Positions 31,547-38,312 of a DNA stretch of 40,842 bases are shown here, one piece after another. The first letter of the stretch is position 1. Each line of letters opens with the position of its first letter. A program made the translations under genes and the position numbers. The stretch comes from Candidatus Saccharimonadota bacterium (lineage in GTDB: Bacteria > Patescibacteriota > Saccharimonadia > Saccharimonadales > Saccharimonadaceae): the NCBI GenBank assembly GCA_017613135.1, contig JAGAEN010000013.1:1-40842 (forward strand), given 5' to 3'. Under the pieces are notes generated by a model. The model ran no database searches and was not told where the DNA came from. It worked only from the letters and a program-made list of their open reading frames with translations.

Positions 31547-31775
31547 AACTATCAATAATCTTCGCCGCGAACTCAAAATTCACGCTCACGCTCTTGATAT
31601 TCCCGAAGGGGCCGCCGAATCATTCATCGATGCCACCTTAAAATCCGTCCAAAAATCTTTGAGCAAAAAATCCATCATCACCAAAGCTGACCTTTCTCGT
31701 TTCGTCACTAAGGAACTTAAAAAATATCATGCCGATTTAGCTTATGTTTATAATAATTGTGATACAATAATATAA
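31536..31775 (+). CDS. Small helical protein (79 aa)
   Basis: The start ATG lies inside the last codons of the six-TM gene (11-nt overlap), indicating coupled translation. The product is soluble and mostly helical: NLRRELKIHAHALDIPEG, then AESFIDATLKSVQKSL, then ITKADLSRFVTKELKKYHADLAYVYNNCD. The end faintly resembles the last helices of ATP-cone domains, but the beta part is absent, so I make no claim. A likely accessory of its neighbours. Confidence 0.7.
   Translation: MDDKTINNLRRELKIHAHALDIPEGAAESFIDATLKSVQKSLSKKSIITKADLSRFVTKELKKYHADLAYVYNNCDTII
31760..31768 (+). promoter_or_regulatory. Internal extended -10 before the oxidoreductase
   Basis: TGA-TACAAT in the last codons of the small gene, 17 nt before the ATG at 31786 with AAAAGGG between. 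It would allow separate, leadered expression of the oxidoreductase. Confidence 0.5.
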
Positions 31776-31785
31776 AAGGGTAAAA

Positions 31786-33147
31786 ATGGGCAAAAAATAT
31801 AATTTCGATTACATCATTATTGGCGGCGGTCCTGCTGGATACACAGCTGCCTTCACATTAGCAAAAACTAAAAAGCGTATCGCCTTGGTCGAGGAAAGTA
31901 TTTACGACGACAATTTCATTTCTCGCGACATTCCTTATGCCACTAGCTTGGATTTCGCACATACATTTTTCAAGTTTACTCACTATCCCGAGATGAGCGG
32001 CCAAGATTTGCATTATAATTTCCCTACTATCGTCGCTCATCAAAACACTGTGATTAATTCTTTTCTTGAAAAACAAAAAACCCTTCTTGAAAAGAATAAT
32101 ATCACCCACATTGAAGGACACGCTCATTTTCTTAATTCTCACACTATCGCCGTAAACGATGTCCAATACTCTTCCGAAACCTTTATTCTCGCCACTGGCT
32201 CCGAGCTTAAAACTACCGGCATCGCTGGTCTTGAAACGTCAAAATATCTCACCCCCACTACCGCTATCCGCATCCGTCGTCTACCAAAATATGCTTTCAT
32301 CATTGGTGGCGGTCCAACTGGTTGCGAAATTGCTACCTACTACGCCGAACTTGGTGCCAAAGTCATCATTATGGAAAAAGAACCCCGCCTTCTCCCTCGC
32401 GAAGACGAAGAAACTAGCGCTTGTCTCACTGAATACTTCACTCACAAACTTGGTATTCTTGTTGTTGCCAACGCTGAAGTCGTCGCCATAGAAGAAGACA
32501 AGGTTAGTAAACAAGTTATTTACAAAACCTGCAACCAAGAAAAATCTGTCCGTATTGATAATATTATTCTCGCCACCGGCTTTAAACCACGTCTCGACTG
32601 CGGCCTTGAAAATGCTGGCGTCAAAGTCAAACCTAACGGCGTCATTGCAACTAATAATTCTTTCCAAACCACCGCAAAAAACATCTACGCCATTGGCGAT
32701 TGTCTTGGCAACGAATCATCTACCGAACGCGTCGAGTATCAAGCCTCGCTTCTTGCTAGCAACCTCATCAAAAAAGGAAAAAGCCTGCCTAGTTACCACG
32801 GTTTTGCTCGCGTCACTAATACTTCGCCCGAAATCGCTACTGTTGGTTTTTCCGAAGCTAGATTAAAAAAGCTAAAACGCAAGTATAAAAAATCTATCGT
32901 CTATTTCAAAGACTTACCTATCAGCAAAATCACGCGGTCTTCCTATGGCTTTGTTAAAATCCTTACCGACCGTAAAAACCACGTCATTGGCGCCACCATC
33001 GTCGCGCCTCACGCCGGTCTTATGATTGGTGAATTATCCGTTGCCGTCCGTCACCGTCTCACCGTACTTGAGCTCACCGGTACTCCACATATTTCCAACG
33101 ATTACCCACTCGCCATCAAACTCGCCGCCAAAAATCTTGTCAAATAG
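31786..33147 (+). CDS. FAD/NAD(P) oxidoreductase of the disulfide-reductase fold, without redox cysteines
   Basis: The 453-aa protein has the fold's landmarks: FAD loop GGGPAG (13-18), NAD(P) loop IIGGGPTGCEIA (~171-182), second FAD motif IYAIGDCLG (~300) and the C-terminal interface domain. However, where family members have GGTC....C-IPSK it reads DDNFISRDIPYATS (41-54), with neither Cys. The C-terminal HPT-E dyad is also replaced (PHISNDYPLAIK). So it cannot reduce disulfides in the usual way; a flavin-only NAD(P)H oxidase, dehydrogenase or SthA-like transhydrogenase is possible. It is followed by a strong terminator and sits in a cluster with a six-TM protein. Confidence 0.88.
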   Translation: MGKKYNFDYIIIGGGPAGYTAAFTLAKTKKRIALVEESIYDDNFISRDIPYATSLDFAHTFFKFTHYPEMSGQDLHYNFPTIVAHQNTVINSFLEKQKTLLEKNNITHIEGHAHFLNSHTIAVNDVQYSSETFILATGSELKTTGIAGLETSKYLTPTTAIRIRRLPKYAFIIGGGPTGCEIATYYAELGAKVIIMEKEPRLLPREDEETSACLTEYFTHKLGILVVANAEVVAIEEDKVSKQVIYKTCNQEKSVRIDNIILATGFKPRLDCGLENAGVKVKPNGVIATNNSFQTTAKNIYAIGDCLGNESSTERVEYQASLLASNLIKKGKSLPSYHGFARVTNTSPEIATVGFSEARLKKLKRKYKKSIVYFKDLPISKITRSSYGFVKILTDRKNHVIGATIVAPHAGLMIGELSVAVRHRLTVLELTGTPHISNDYPLAIKLAAKNLVK

Positions 33148-33157
33148 ACAATAATAC

Positions 33158-33199
33158 AAAAATCAGCCTAAGTTAGGGGGGTAACTTAGGCTGGTTTTT
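33158..33199 (+). terminator. Intrinsic terminator of the oxidoreductase cluster
   Basis: A perfect 12-bp stem CAGCCTAAGTTA/TAACTTAGGCTG (33164-33175 with 33082+100 = 33182-33193) with a G6 loop, preceded by an A-run and followed by GG and T5. Confidence 0.93.
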
Positions 33200-33221
33200 A
33201 CTCTAAATGTACTTTAGAACT

Positions 33222-33298
33222 TGGTGGCGGGGGTTCGATTTGAACGAACGACCTTTTGGTTATGAGCCAAACGAGCTACCAGGCTGCTCTACCCCGCG
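33222..33298 (-). tRNA. Initiator tRNA-Met(CAU)
   Basis: The anticodon loop CTCATAA gives CAU. Initiator marks are the unpaired C1-C72 end of the acceptor (then GCGGGG/CCCCGC), and the A11-U24 pair in the D-stem GAGC/GCTC. The anticodon stem ends in only two G-C pairs (TTTGG/CCAAA) rather than the usual three. The T-arm is GTTCG-TTCAAAT-CGAAC. CCA is encoded. 77 nt. Confidence 0.92.
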
Positions 33299-33308
33299 AC
33301 GTAAGTCT

Positions 33309-33337
33309 ATTATACACCAATTTCTATTTTTTGTAAA
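33309..33337 (-). promoter_or_regulatory. tRNA-fMet promoter
   Basis: Minus TTTACA (33332-33337), 17-bp spacer, TATAAT (33309-33314), 10 nt before the tRNA. Confidence 0.8.
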
Positions 33338-33341
33338 GTTT

Positions 33342-34790
33342 TTACCAATTGCTATAGCTTGGATAATCACCATTGCTTGCTTCGCTTGTTACTTCCAACG
33401 TTTTATCGAATGGATCATCCACCTGCACTGCATAAAGCGGGAAGCCAAAGGTGCTTTCGCCCGGATCTAATCTAATCTCTAGTCTTCTAAACAAGTCGTT
33501 TGCTCGACCAGTCGAATCAATTATTACCTGCATCTTATCTAGCATAGCAACTGAATCGCCTACTGGGTTTCCTGCTGTATCCAACTCCTGGTTTGTGCAT
33601 TTAGGATTTAATGGTTTACCATCAGAGCCTACCTTGCAAACCATCTGCAATGCAAAGGTAGTTGGTTCACCATAAGGAACCGACACCACAAATACAAAAG
33701 TTTCATTACTACGAAGCCCATTTACACTTATTGGTTCCGGCAAATCTATTTTTGCAGAGCACACAAAACCAATGCCACTAATCCCTTCCTCGTTGCACTT
33801 CACCATAAATGGATAATCCTTACCGTGGTCATTTGTGCCTGCAGCCTGCACGGATGTAATTACATTATTCGTCCCATCAAATGTTCTGATAAAGTTCTCC
33901 TTTTCACCTTCGCCTTTTTCCCCTATCTGTGCAAGGCTAGAATCTTCAGTGGGGACCAAATAAACCGTCATTCTATCAGTCTGACCGCTATCTTTTGTTC
34001 TACTGTTCAAATCACTCAAAGTGAACTCCTTTGCCGTCTGAATCATTTGGACTGCAATCATTGGTGGTATTACCGGCCTATTAGTATCTTTTTGTTTAAA
34101 TGCAACTTGGCGATTTTCGATATTATAATTAAAACCAACCCCACCATCCTTTCCTTCATCTTCGCTTTTCTCTTTATGCCAGCTTATCTTCACCGATCCA
34201 ATATCGCTTGCACTGATATCTTTTCCTAATCGAATTTTTACAACCCGATAAGGGCTTGTTGCAGAAAGACTACCTACATATTTACTATCACTGGTTTTAA
34301 CAATCACACAAGTATATGCTTGTTGCATATTATTGTTCGTGCTAGCATCAGTCGTTTCAGCTATCTGCACTTCTCCGGTATCACCGTCAGGAATTCTACC
34401 TAAAATATGCCCTACCATATCGCAGTCATTTATTTTTTTACCATTCACCGTATCATCAGCATCGTACACATCCTCTCTATCCCTAGCGTGTTCCATCCAA
34501 TAGACTATTTCGCTACAAGTCACCATCCCATCGCCATCCGGTCTCTTAGGCTTGGCAGACTCACCTCCCGCCGCTAGGCAGTTCTGGTAGTTAATAAAAG
34601 CAGCCTTAGCGTCTTCTATACCAGCTAGCGCCGCATCATAAGCTGACTGTGCCAAATCACTATTAGACGATCTCGTAATCTCCGCAATAATTGCTGATGC
34701 AAAACTTGCCGCAATAATCACTAAAATCAAGGTCGAAAACGCAACTATATAAAACGAAGCCGCACCAGATTTGAATTTGCTTTTTATCAT
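33342..34790 (-). CDS. PilX-like minor pilin/pilus assembly protein
   Basis: The 482-aa protein has an N-terminal hydrophobic helix after KSGAASFYIVAFSTLILVIIA (8-28) followed by an amphipathic continuation (NSDLAQSAYDAALAGIEDAKAAF), the N-terminal layout of PilX-type minor pilins. No canonical GFTLIE is present. The exported part is large, beta-rich and Cys-containing (MVTCSEIV, DCDMVG, CKVGSDGKPLNPKC). It overlaps the upstream prepilin by ATGA, so it belongs to the same pilus unit. Role in the pilus tip is inference from the family. Confidence 0.8.
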   Translation of the reverse strand: MIKSKFKSGAASFYIVAFSTLILVIIAASFASAIIAEITRSSNSDLAQSAYDAALAGIEDAKAAFINYQNCLAAGGESAKPKRPDGDGMVTCSEIVYWMEHARDREDVYDADDTVNGKKINDCDMVGHILGRIPDGDTGEVQIAETTDASTNNNMQQAYTCVIVKTSDSKYVGSLSATSPYRVVKIRLGKDISASDIGSVKISWHKEKSEDEGKDGGVGFNYNIENRQVAFKQKDTNRPVIPPMIAVQMIQTAKEFTLSDLNSRTKDSGQTDRMTVYLVPTEDSSLAQIGEKGEGEKENFIRTFDGTNNVITSVQAAGTNDHGKDYPFMVKCNEEGISGIGFVCSAKIDLPEPISVNGLRSNETFVFVVSVPYGEPTTFALQMVCKVGSDGKPLNPKCTNQELDTAGNPVGDSVAMLDKMQVIIDSTGRANDLFRRLEIRLDPGESTFGFPLYAVQVDDPFDKTLEVTSEASNGDYPSYSNW

Positions 34791-35707
34791 TTTATTTCTC
34801 CTCCATTTACCTGCATGGTAAAATTAAATTTGTTAATCGCACAATAGTTTGAACTTCCTGATACCAAATCTTTCGGCGCCGCACAATTATTCCCATTCGC
34901 TAGAATATCCGCCCCACCAGTAGCCGTCCCCAACACAAAAGAAACGGAATAAAACAAGTTATCATCAGTTACACTTATCGCTGGTTCCGCCACATACAAA
35001 TCATAAATCGCCAAACTGTTTCCCCCGTCATTCGGTAATAAATCTATTGGTTCACCACCTAATTTCCCATCACCAATCTTCTCAACCATTACTATATTTG
35101 TTACTCCATCATATCTATGTTCCTTCACATTTCTCATCGCCACGCAAACCGACCGGCTAACATCTTTAACCTTAATTAATCTAAAATATTTGTTTTCATT
35201 AAACTGAACTGTCTGAGATTTTCCATTATCCAGCGTTATTGAATACGACAGCCTTATCCATTCATCACCCAGGTTCATCCCGTCACCTGAAATAAAATAC
35301 CCACTATTCCACATATAAGAATAATTACCAGTACAAAACGCCCCGTAAATCGGAATTGTCCTGCCACCCCCAATATTCTTATTTTTAACCACATATGTAT
35401 AGTTATACGCATTATTATTCTTACAAGCTACAATATCTCCATCAGACAATGATGCCGCACCGTTCTCAAACATTTTTGTCTCGCAGATTCTCATCATTCC
35501 ACTCGCCGACGAACCACCTATTGACAATCTCATATCATTTGCTAAGTCCGTCCCTACACTATTTACCCGCGTAAGCGTCAACCCACGTTGATAAGCCGAT
35601 ACCGTATTACTAATAATCAAAACTATAGATATCGAAAGCACCCCCACAAAAGCCATCGCTAACGCTAACTCCACTAAAGTAAACCCTTTGACAAATCTTA
35701 CCAACAT
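34787..35707 (-). CDS. Type IV prepilin-like protein
   Basis: The 306-aa protein starts MLVRFVK, then the prepilin-peptidase motif GFTLVELALAMAFVG with cleavage after Gly and Glu at position +5, followed by a ~20-residue hydrophobic helix. The C-terminal globular part is beta-rich with several Cys (MRICET, VACKNN, NCAAPKD, YCAIN). I choose the ATG at 35707; one 9 nt upstream overlaps the -10. The extended -10 TGG-TATAAT lies 7 nt before 35707. It is coupled to the PilX-like gene. Confidence 0.9.
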   Translation of the reverse strand: MLVRFVKGFTLVELALAMAFVGVLSISIVLIISNTVSAYQRGLTLTRVNSVGTDLANDMRLSIGGSSASGMMRICETKMFENGAASLSDGDIVACKNNNAYNYTYVVKNKNIGGGRTIPIYGAFCTGNYSYMWNSGYFISGDGMNLGDEWIRLSYSITLDNGKSQTVQFNENKYFRLIKVKDVSRSVCVAMRNVKEHRYDGVTNIVMVEKIGDGKLGGEPIDLLPNDGGNSLAIYDLYVAEPAISVTDDNLFYSVSFVLGTATGGADILANGNNCAAPKDLVSGSSNYCAINKFNFTMQVNGGEIK

Positions 35708-35714
35708 ACTATCC

Positions 35715-35723
35715 ATTATACCA
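35715..35723 (-). promoter_or_regulatory. Extended -10 of the 34787 prepilin gene
   Basis: Minus TGG-TATAAT, 7 nt before the ATG at 35707. Confidence 0.65.
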
Positions 35724-35743
35724 TAACCATTTCAAAAAAACTA

Positions 35744-36559
35744 CTACTTGTTTACACAGGCATTTCTCGAATCATTCACTAAATCAATAATTTCTACTCC
35801 GGAAGCATTTCTCGCATTTTTTACTAATCTAATATCTCGCCTTAGTGTTCCCGTCTGTCCAGTTCCGTACGGGTTTAAACAAAAGTCAATGTTTTGCACC
35901 TTAAAAGCATTCTCTTGCCTAGAATCTAAGCTCAACACAGAAGCCAATAGATTTTTCACTTTTTCATAATTATCTGACTTATTCTTCATCTCTTCATTAA
36001 CATTAATTATCTTCTTGCTCACTAAAGTATTAATTAATCCCGTATTTGGATTTCTCACTACTAAAATCGTCCCACCATAATTTGTGCCCGGTACCGTTCC
36101 TTCAATCGCTGCTCCCCATATCGGCGTGTAACTCTCTACAATCCCTGCGTATTCTGCTCCACCATTTTCTGTTTTCATTAGTACATTCACCTTCAACGAT
36201 GCTAAAGCGTCATAAATACTGTCCCCATTACTTCCAGCCGCATCACCTACTACATCATACACAAAAATCACCTGTTGACCATCCTGAATATTCGTTCCGT
36301 CTAATCTCACCGTCTGTCCAAATGAAATCATCTTCCCATAAATTGCTTTGTCGCTTCTTCCATCGCTCACCCCTTGTATACTCGATGCTTCCGCATAAAT
36401 ATTTCTCAAAAAATCTGCAAAATTCTGCACCGAGTCATTATATCTTTGCTGCCAAATCGAACTCTGCGTCCCCGCAATAATCCCAACAAATAAAAGTCCT
36501 GTAATCGCAATAAAGAACGCTACTTCAATCAGGGTAAAACCAAACGATTTTTTCTTCAT
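35744..36559 (-). CDS. Type IV prepilin-like protein
   Basis: The 271-aa protein has a short basic leader MKKKSFG, cleavage site G/FTLIEVAFFIAITGLL with Glu+5, and a hydrophobic helix. The globular part holds a C-terminal Cys pair (NIDFCLNPYGTG, NDSRNACVNK), a D-region-like loop that often closes pilin C-termini. It has its own promoter 6 nt from the ATG, even though it lies 36 nt from the next pilin gene. Type IV pili in Saccharibacteria-type parasites are linked to host attachment and movement; the role here is inferred. Confidence 0.92.
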   Translation of the reverse strand: MKKKSFGFTLIEVAFFIAITGLLFVGIIAGTQSSIWQQRYNDSVQNFADFLRNIYAEASSIQGVSDGRSDKAIYGKMISFGQTVRLDGTNIQDGQQVIFVYDVVGDAAGSNGDSIYDALASLKVNVLMKTENGGAEYAGIVESYTPIWGAAIEGTVPGTNYGGTILVVRNPNTGLINTLVSKKIINVNEEMKNKSDNYEKVKNLLASVLSLDSRQENAFKVQNIDFCLNPYGTGQTGTLRRDIRLVKNARNASGVEIIDLVNDSRNACVNK

Positions 36560-36565
36560 ACCTTG

Positions 36566-36574
36566 ATTATAGCA
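36566..36574 (-). promoter_or_regulatory. Extended -10 of the 35744 prepilin gene
   Basis: Minus TGC-TATAAT followed by exactly 6 nt and ATG (36559). Confidence 0.7.
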
Positions 36575-36580
36575 TAAGTT

Positions 36581-37018
36581 TTAATTATTTGGAAATAGAT
36601 ACATCATCCATTTTTTAAAATTAGAATACGTTTTCTCTTCTTGCAAAACTGCAACTTTTTCTTGATACTTGTTCTTGGCAATTTCCGAGTTTTCCGGCAA
36701 ATACACCATACGCTCACCAGGTAATTGTTTCCCGGCAAATTTCCTTGCCGCCAACTCCCTATACTCATCAGATGCATAGTACTCATTTTCAAGTTCCGCA
36801 GCTTCAACCTCAATTGTCAAAAGTTGCAAAGCTTTTTGTTCTTCGTTTAATCTTTCTACTAATTCCCAGTTCCTCGTCATCGCTTTAATCGATTGGTAAG
36901 TCCAAGTAAGGCACAATGCAATAGCAACTACCAACACCACATTTTCAACCGACAAAAAACCATGCTTTAGCCAGTATTTTATCTTTCTCCATCTTGCACC
37001 TATTTTATCCATCATCAT
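36581..37018 (-). CDS. FtsB/DivIC-like septum protein
   Basis: The 145-aa protein has a basic cytoplasmic start, one membrane span (~24-42), a coiled coil (~50-80: WELVERLNEEQKALQLLTIEVEAAELE) and the DivIC/FtsB end YYASDEYRELAARKFAGKQLPGERMVYLPE. These proteins join FtsL in the divisome. Three ATGs in a row (37018, 37015, 37012) open the frame, 5 nt after the encoded CCA of tRNA-Ile, and no promoter or ribosome binding site fits between. So the message is probably released by tRNA 3' processing and read without a leader. Confidence 0.88.
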   Translation of the reverse strand: MMMDKIGARWRKIKYWLKHGFLSVENVVLVVAIALCLTWTYQSIKAMTRNWELVERLNEEQKALQLLTIEVEAAELENEYYASDEYRELAARKFAGKQLPGERMVYLPENSEIAKNKYQEKVAVLQEEKTYSNFKKWMMYLFPNN

Positions 37019-37023
37019 ATATA

Positions 37024-37100
37024 TGGTCGGGGTACTTGGACTCGAACCAAGGACACTGCGTGTATAAGACGCATGCTCTAACCAACTGAGCTATACCCCG
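37024..37100 (-). tRNA. tRNA-Ile(UAU)
   Basis: Acceptor CGGGGTA/TACCCCG, D-stem GCTC/GAGC, anticodon stem TGCGT/ACGCA with loop CTTATAC, giving anticodon UAU for AUA codons. T-arm CTTGG-TTCGAGT-CCAAG. CCA encoded, discriminator A. Most bacteria read AUA with a lysidine-modified CAU tRNA instead, so this gene is unusual. Promoter -10 at 37109-37117. Confidence 0.9.
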
Positions 37101-37108
37101 CTCTCTAT

Positions 37109-37117
37109 ATTATAGCA
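37109..37117 (-). promoter_or_regulatory. Extended -10 of tRNA-Ile
   Basis: Minus TGC-TATAAT, 8 nt before the tRNA 5' end. Confidence 0.65.
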
Positions 37118-37195
37118 CATCTAATTCGCAAGAAAAATCGCGTAGATTGCCATTTTCTCGGGCCGACGCGCTTATCTATCTGGCTAATTCTTAAC

Positions 37196-37281
37196 AAAAA
37201 CCCGCCAGGTTGGTGTTTTATCCGTGCGAAGCGCTATTATTGATAGAACGAGCACGGAAAAACGCCAAGATGGCGGGTTTT
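37196..37281 (-). terminator. Very long hairpin terminator of the 37295 gene
   Basis: ACCCGCCA/TGGCGGGT (outer) continues into TTGGTGTTTT/AAAACGCCAA (one G-U), then TCCGTGC/GCACGGA, leaving a ~24-nt loop with a small CTAT/ATAG stem. On the minus strand a T-run follows the stem, so it can terminate, but about 25 bp of stem is far more than termination needs. Confidence 0.75.
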
Positions 37282-37294
37282 AGTAAAAATTAGC

Positions 37295-37498
37295 TTATTT
37301 TTTCTTTAAGGTAAGGAACCCGTTGCGTGGATTCTCACAAACCTTGCGATCTGCTGGCAAATCACATGGAGTACCCTTGCCACCTTTTTCATTCTTGGTG
37401 AAGAAATAAATCGTCTGAGCCTTGCCACCACGAAGGGTCACTTCAGATTTGTGAAGATAGTATTTTACACCTTTACCGTTAGTATGTTCGTAAGCCAT
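37295..37498 (-). CDS. Small basic protein (67 aa)
   Basis: The product is compact and basic: MAYEHTNGKGVKYYLHKSEV, then LRGGKAQTIYFFTK, then PADRKVCENPRNGFLTLKKK. It has no signal peptide or membrane span. It is not bL33 or another ribosomal protein I can name. Expression looks strong: TTGACA-17-TAAGAT promoter, AAGGAGG ribosome binding site, and a very long terminator. A nucleic-acid-binding or ribosome-associated role would fit, but is a guess. Confidence 0.85.
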   Translation of the reverse strand: MAYEHTNGKGVKYYLHKSEVTLRGGKAQTIYFFTKNEKGGKGTPCDLPADRKVCENPRNGFLTLKKK

Positions 37499-37530
37499 TT
37501 CAGCTTTCCTCCTTAAGTTAATATACTTCT

Positions 37531-37559
37531 ATCTTATGACCCCGAGAAAAAAATGTCAA
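37531..37559 (-). promoter_or_regulatory. Promoter of the 37295 gene
   Basis: Minus TTGACA (37554-37559), 17-bp spacer, TAAGAT (37531-37536). Leader of about 25 nt with AAGGAGG. Confidence 0.75.
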
Positions 37560-37565
37560 GGGGTT

Positions 37566-38300
37566 TTATACAAATAATAGTGAAATTCTTAAGATTACCC
37601 AGATAATCATCCGAATAAAAATTACAACAATCACAATCCCAGTCAAAAGAAGCAAAAACCCTAGGGGTGTCGGCGCCCAAACCGGCGAAGCATAGTTCTT
37701 CCGATAAAGCTCTGTCGACGGCAAATTCGCAATAATCGTATCCTGTATCTCATCCGATGCCGGGTATTTCTGGATTTCACCCATCATACAGTTAATATAA
37801 CCCGCCGAATTCCACCGCCAACCATTCGCAATTGCTATCGGCTGACACACCGCACTCGCCATCGCATAAATATTTCCATTCGGGTTACTATCTGACGCCA
37901 TATTCTTTTCTGCCTCATTGAGAGCCTTGGTCGCCGCCCTTAAATATTGATGCTCCAAATAAAACGGTCCCGTACCAAAAGTAATCCTCTGAATCCCATT
38001 TTCTTCTACTACGTTAATCACAATATGCGAAAACATAAACTCCTTCAAATTCACTAACGCTTCCTTTAATTCCTCGTCCGTCGCCTGCATTTCTTCATCG
38101 CTCTCGTCCTCGCTAATTTTCGCATCAACTGCTAGCACCGCATCCCTAAGTTCTGTCATTTTGATATGATTTAATCTCATCAAAGTCGCATCTGCCACTA
38201 AAAGCGGAATTAAAAAAACAAGAAGTACCCAAGTCTTAATCTTAATCTTCCACTTGCGCTGTCTAATAATTTCCTTAAGTTTGCCACCCAATTTTGCCAT
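37566..38300 (-). CDS. Two-TM membrane protein of unknown function
   Basis: The 244-aa protein has a basic start, a first span (~23-42), an exported domain of ~170 aa with one Cys pair (SAVCQPIAI, YINCMMGE) and an acidic region (DAKISEDESDEEMQ), and a second span (~212-240). The domain is helical in its first half and contains GIQRITFGTGPFYLEHQYLRAA. I do not recognise it. TATAAT lies 6 nt before the ATG and overlaps the region next to the aspS stop, so it can be expressed apart from aspS. Confidence 0.8.
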   Translation of the reverse strand: MAKLGGKLKEIIRQRKWKIKIKTWVLLVFLIPLLVADATLMRLNHIKMTELRDAVLAVDAKISEDESDEEMQATDEELKEALVNLKEFMFSHIVINVVEENGIQRITFGTGPFYLEHQYLRAATKALNEAEKNMASDSNPNGNIYAMASAVCQPIAIANGWRWNSAGYINCMMGEIQKYPASDEIQDTIIANLPSTELYRKNYASPVWAPTPLGFLLLLTGIVIVVIFIRMIIWVILRISLLFV

Positions 38301-38306
38301 ATTTAT

Positions 38307-38312
38307 ATTATA
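38307..38312 (-). promoter_or_regulatory. -10 of the 37566 gene
   Basis: Minus TATAAT followed by exactly 6 nt and ATG (38300); no TGN extension. It fills the gap up to the aspS stop at 38313. Confidence 0.55.

Noticed and set aside
37295-37498. Ribosomal protein bL33
   Set aside because: Size and charge fit, but the bL33 signatures and Cys pairs are absent.
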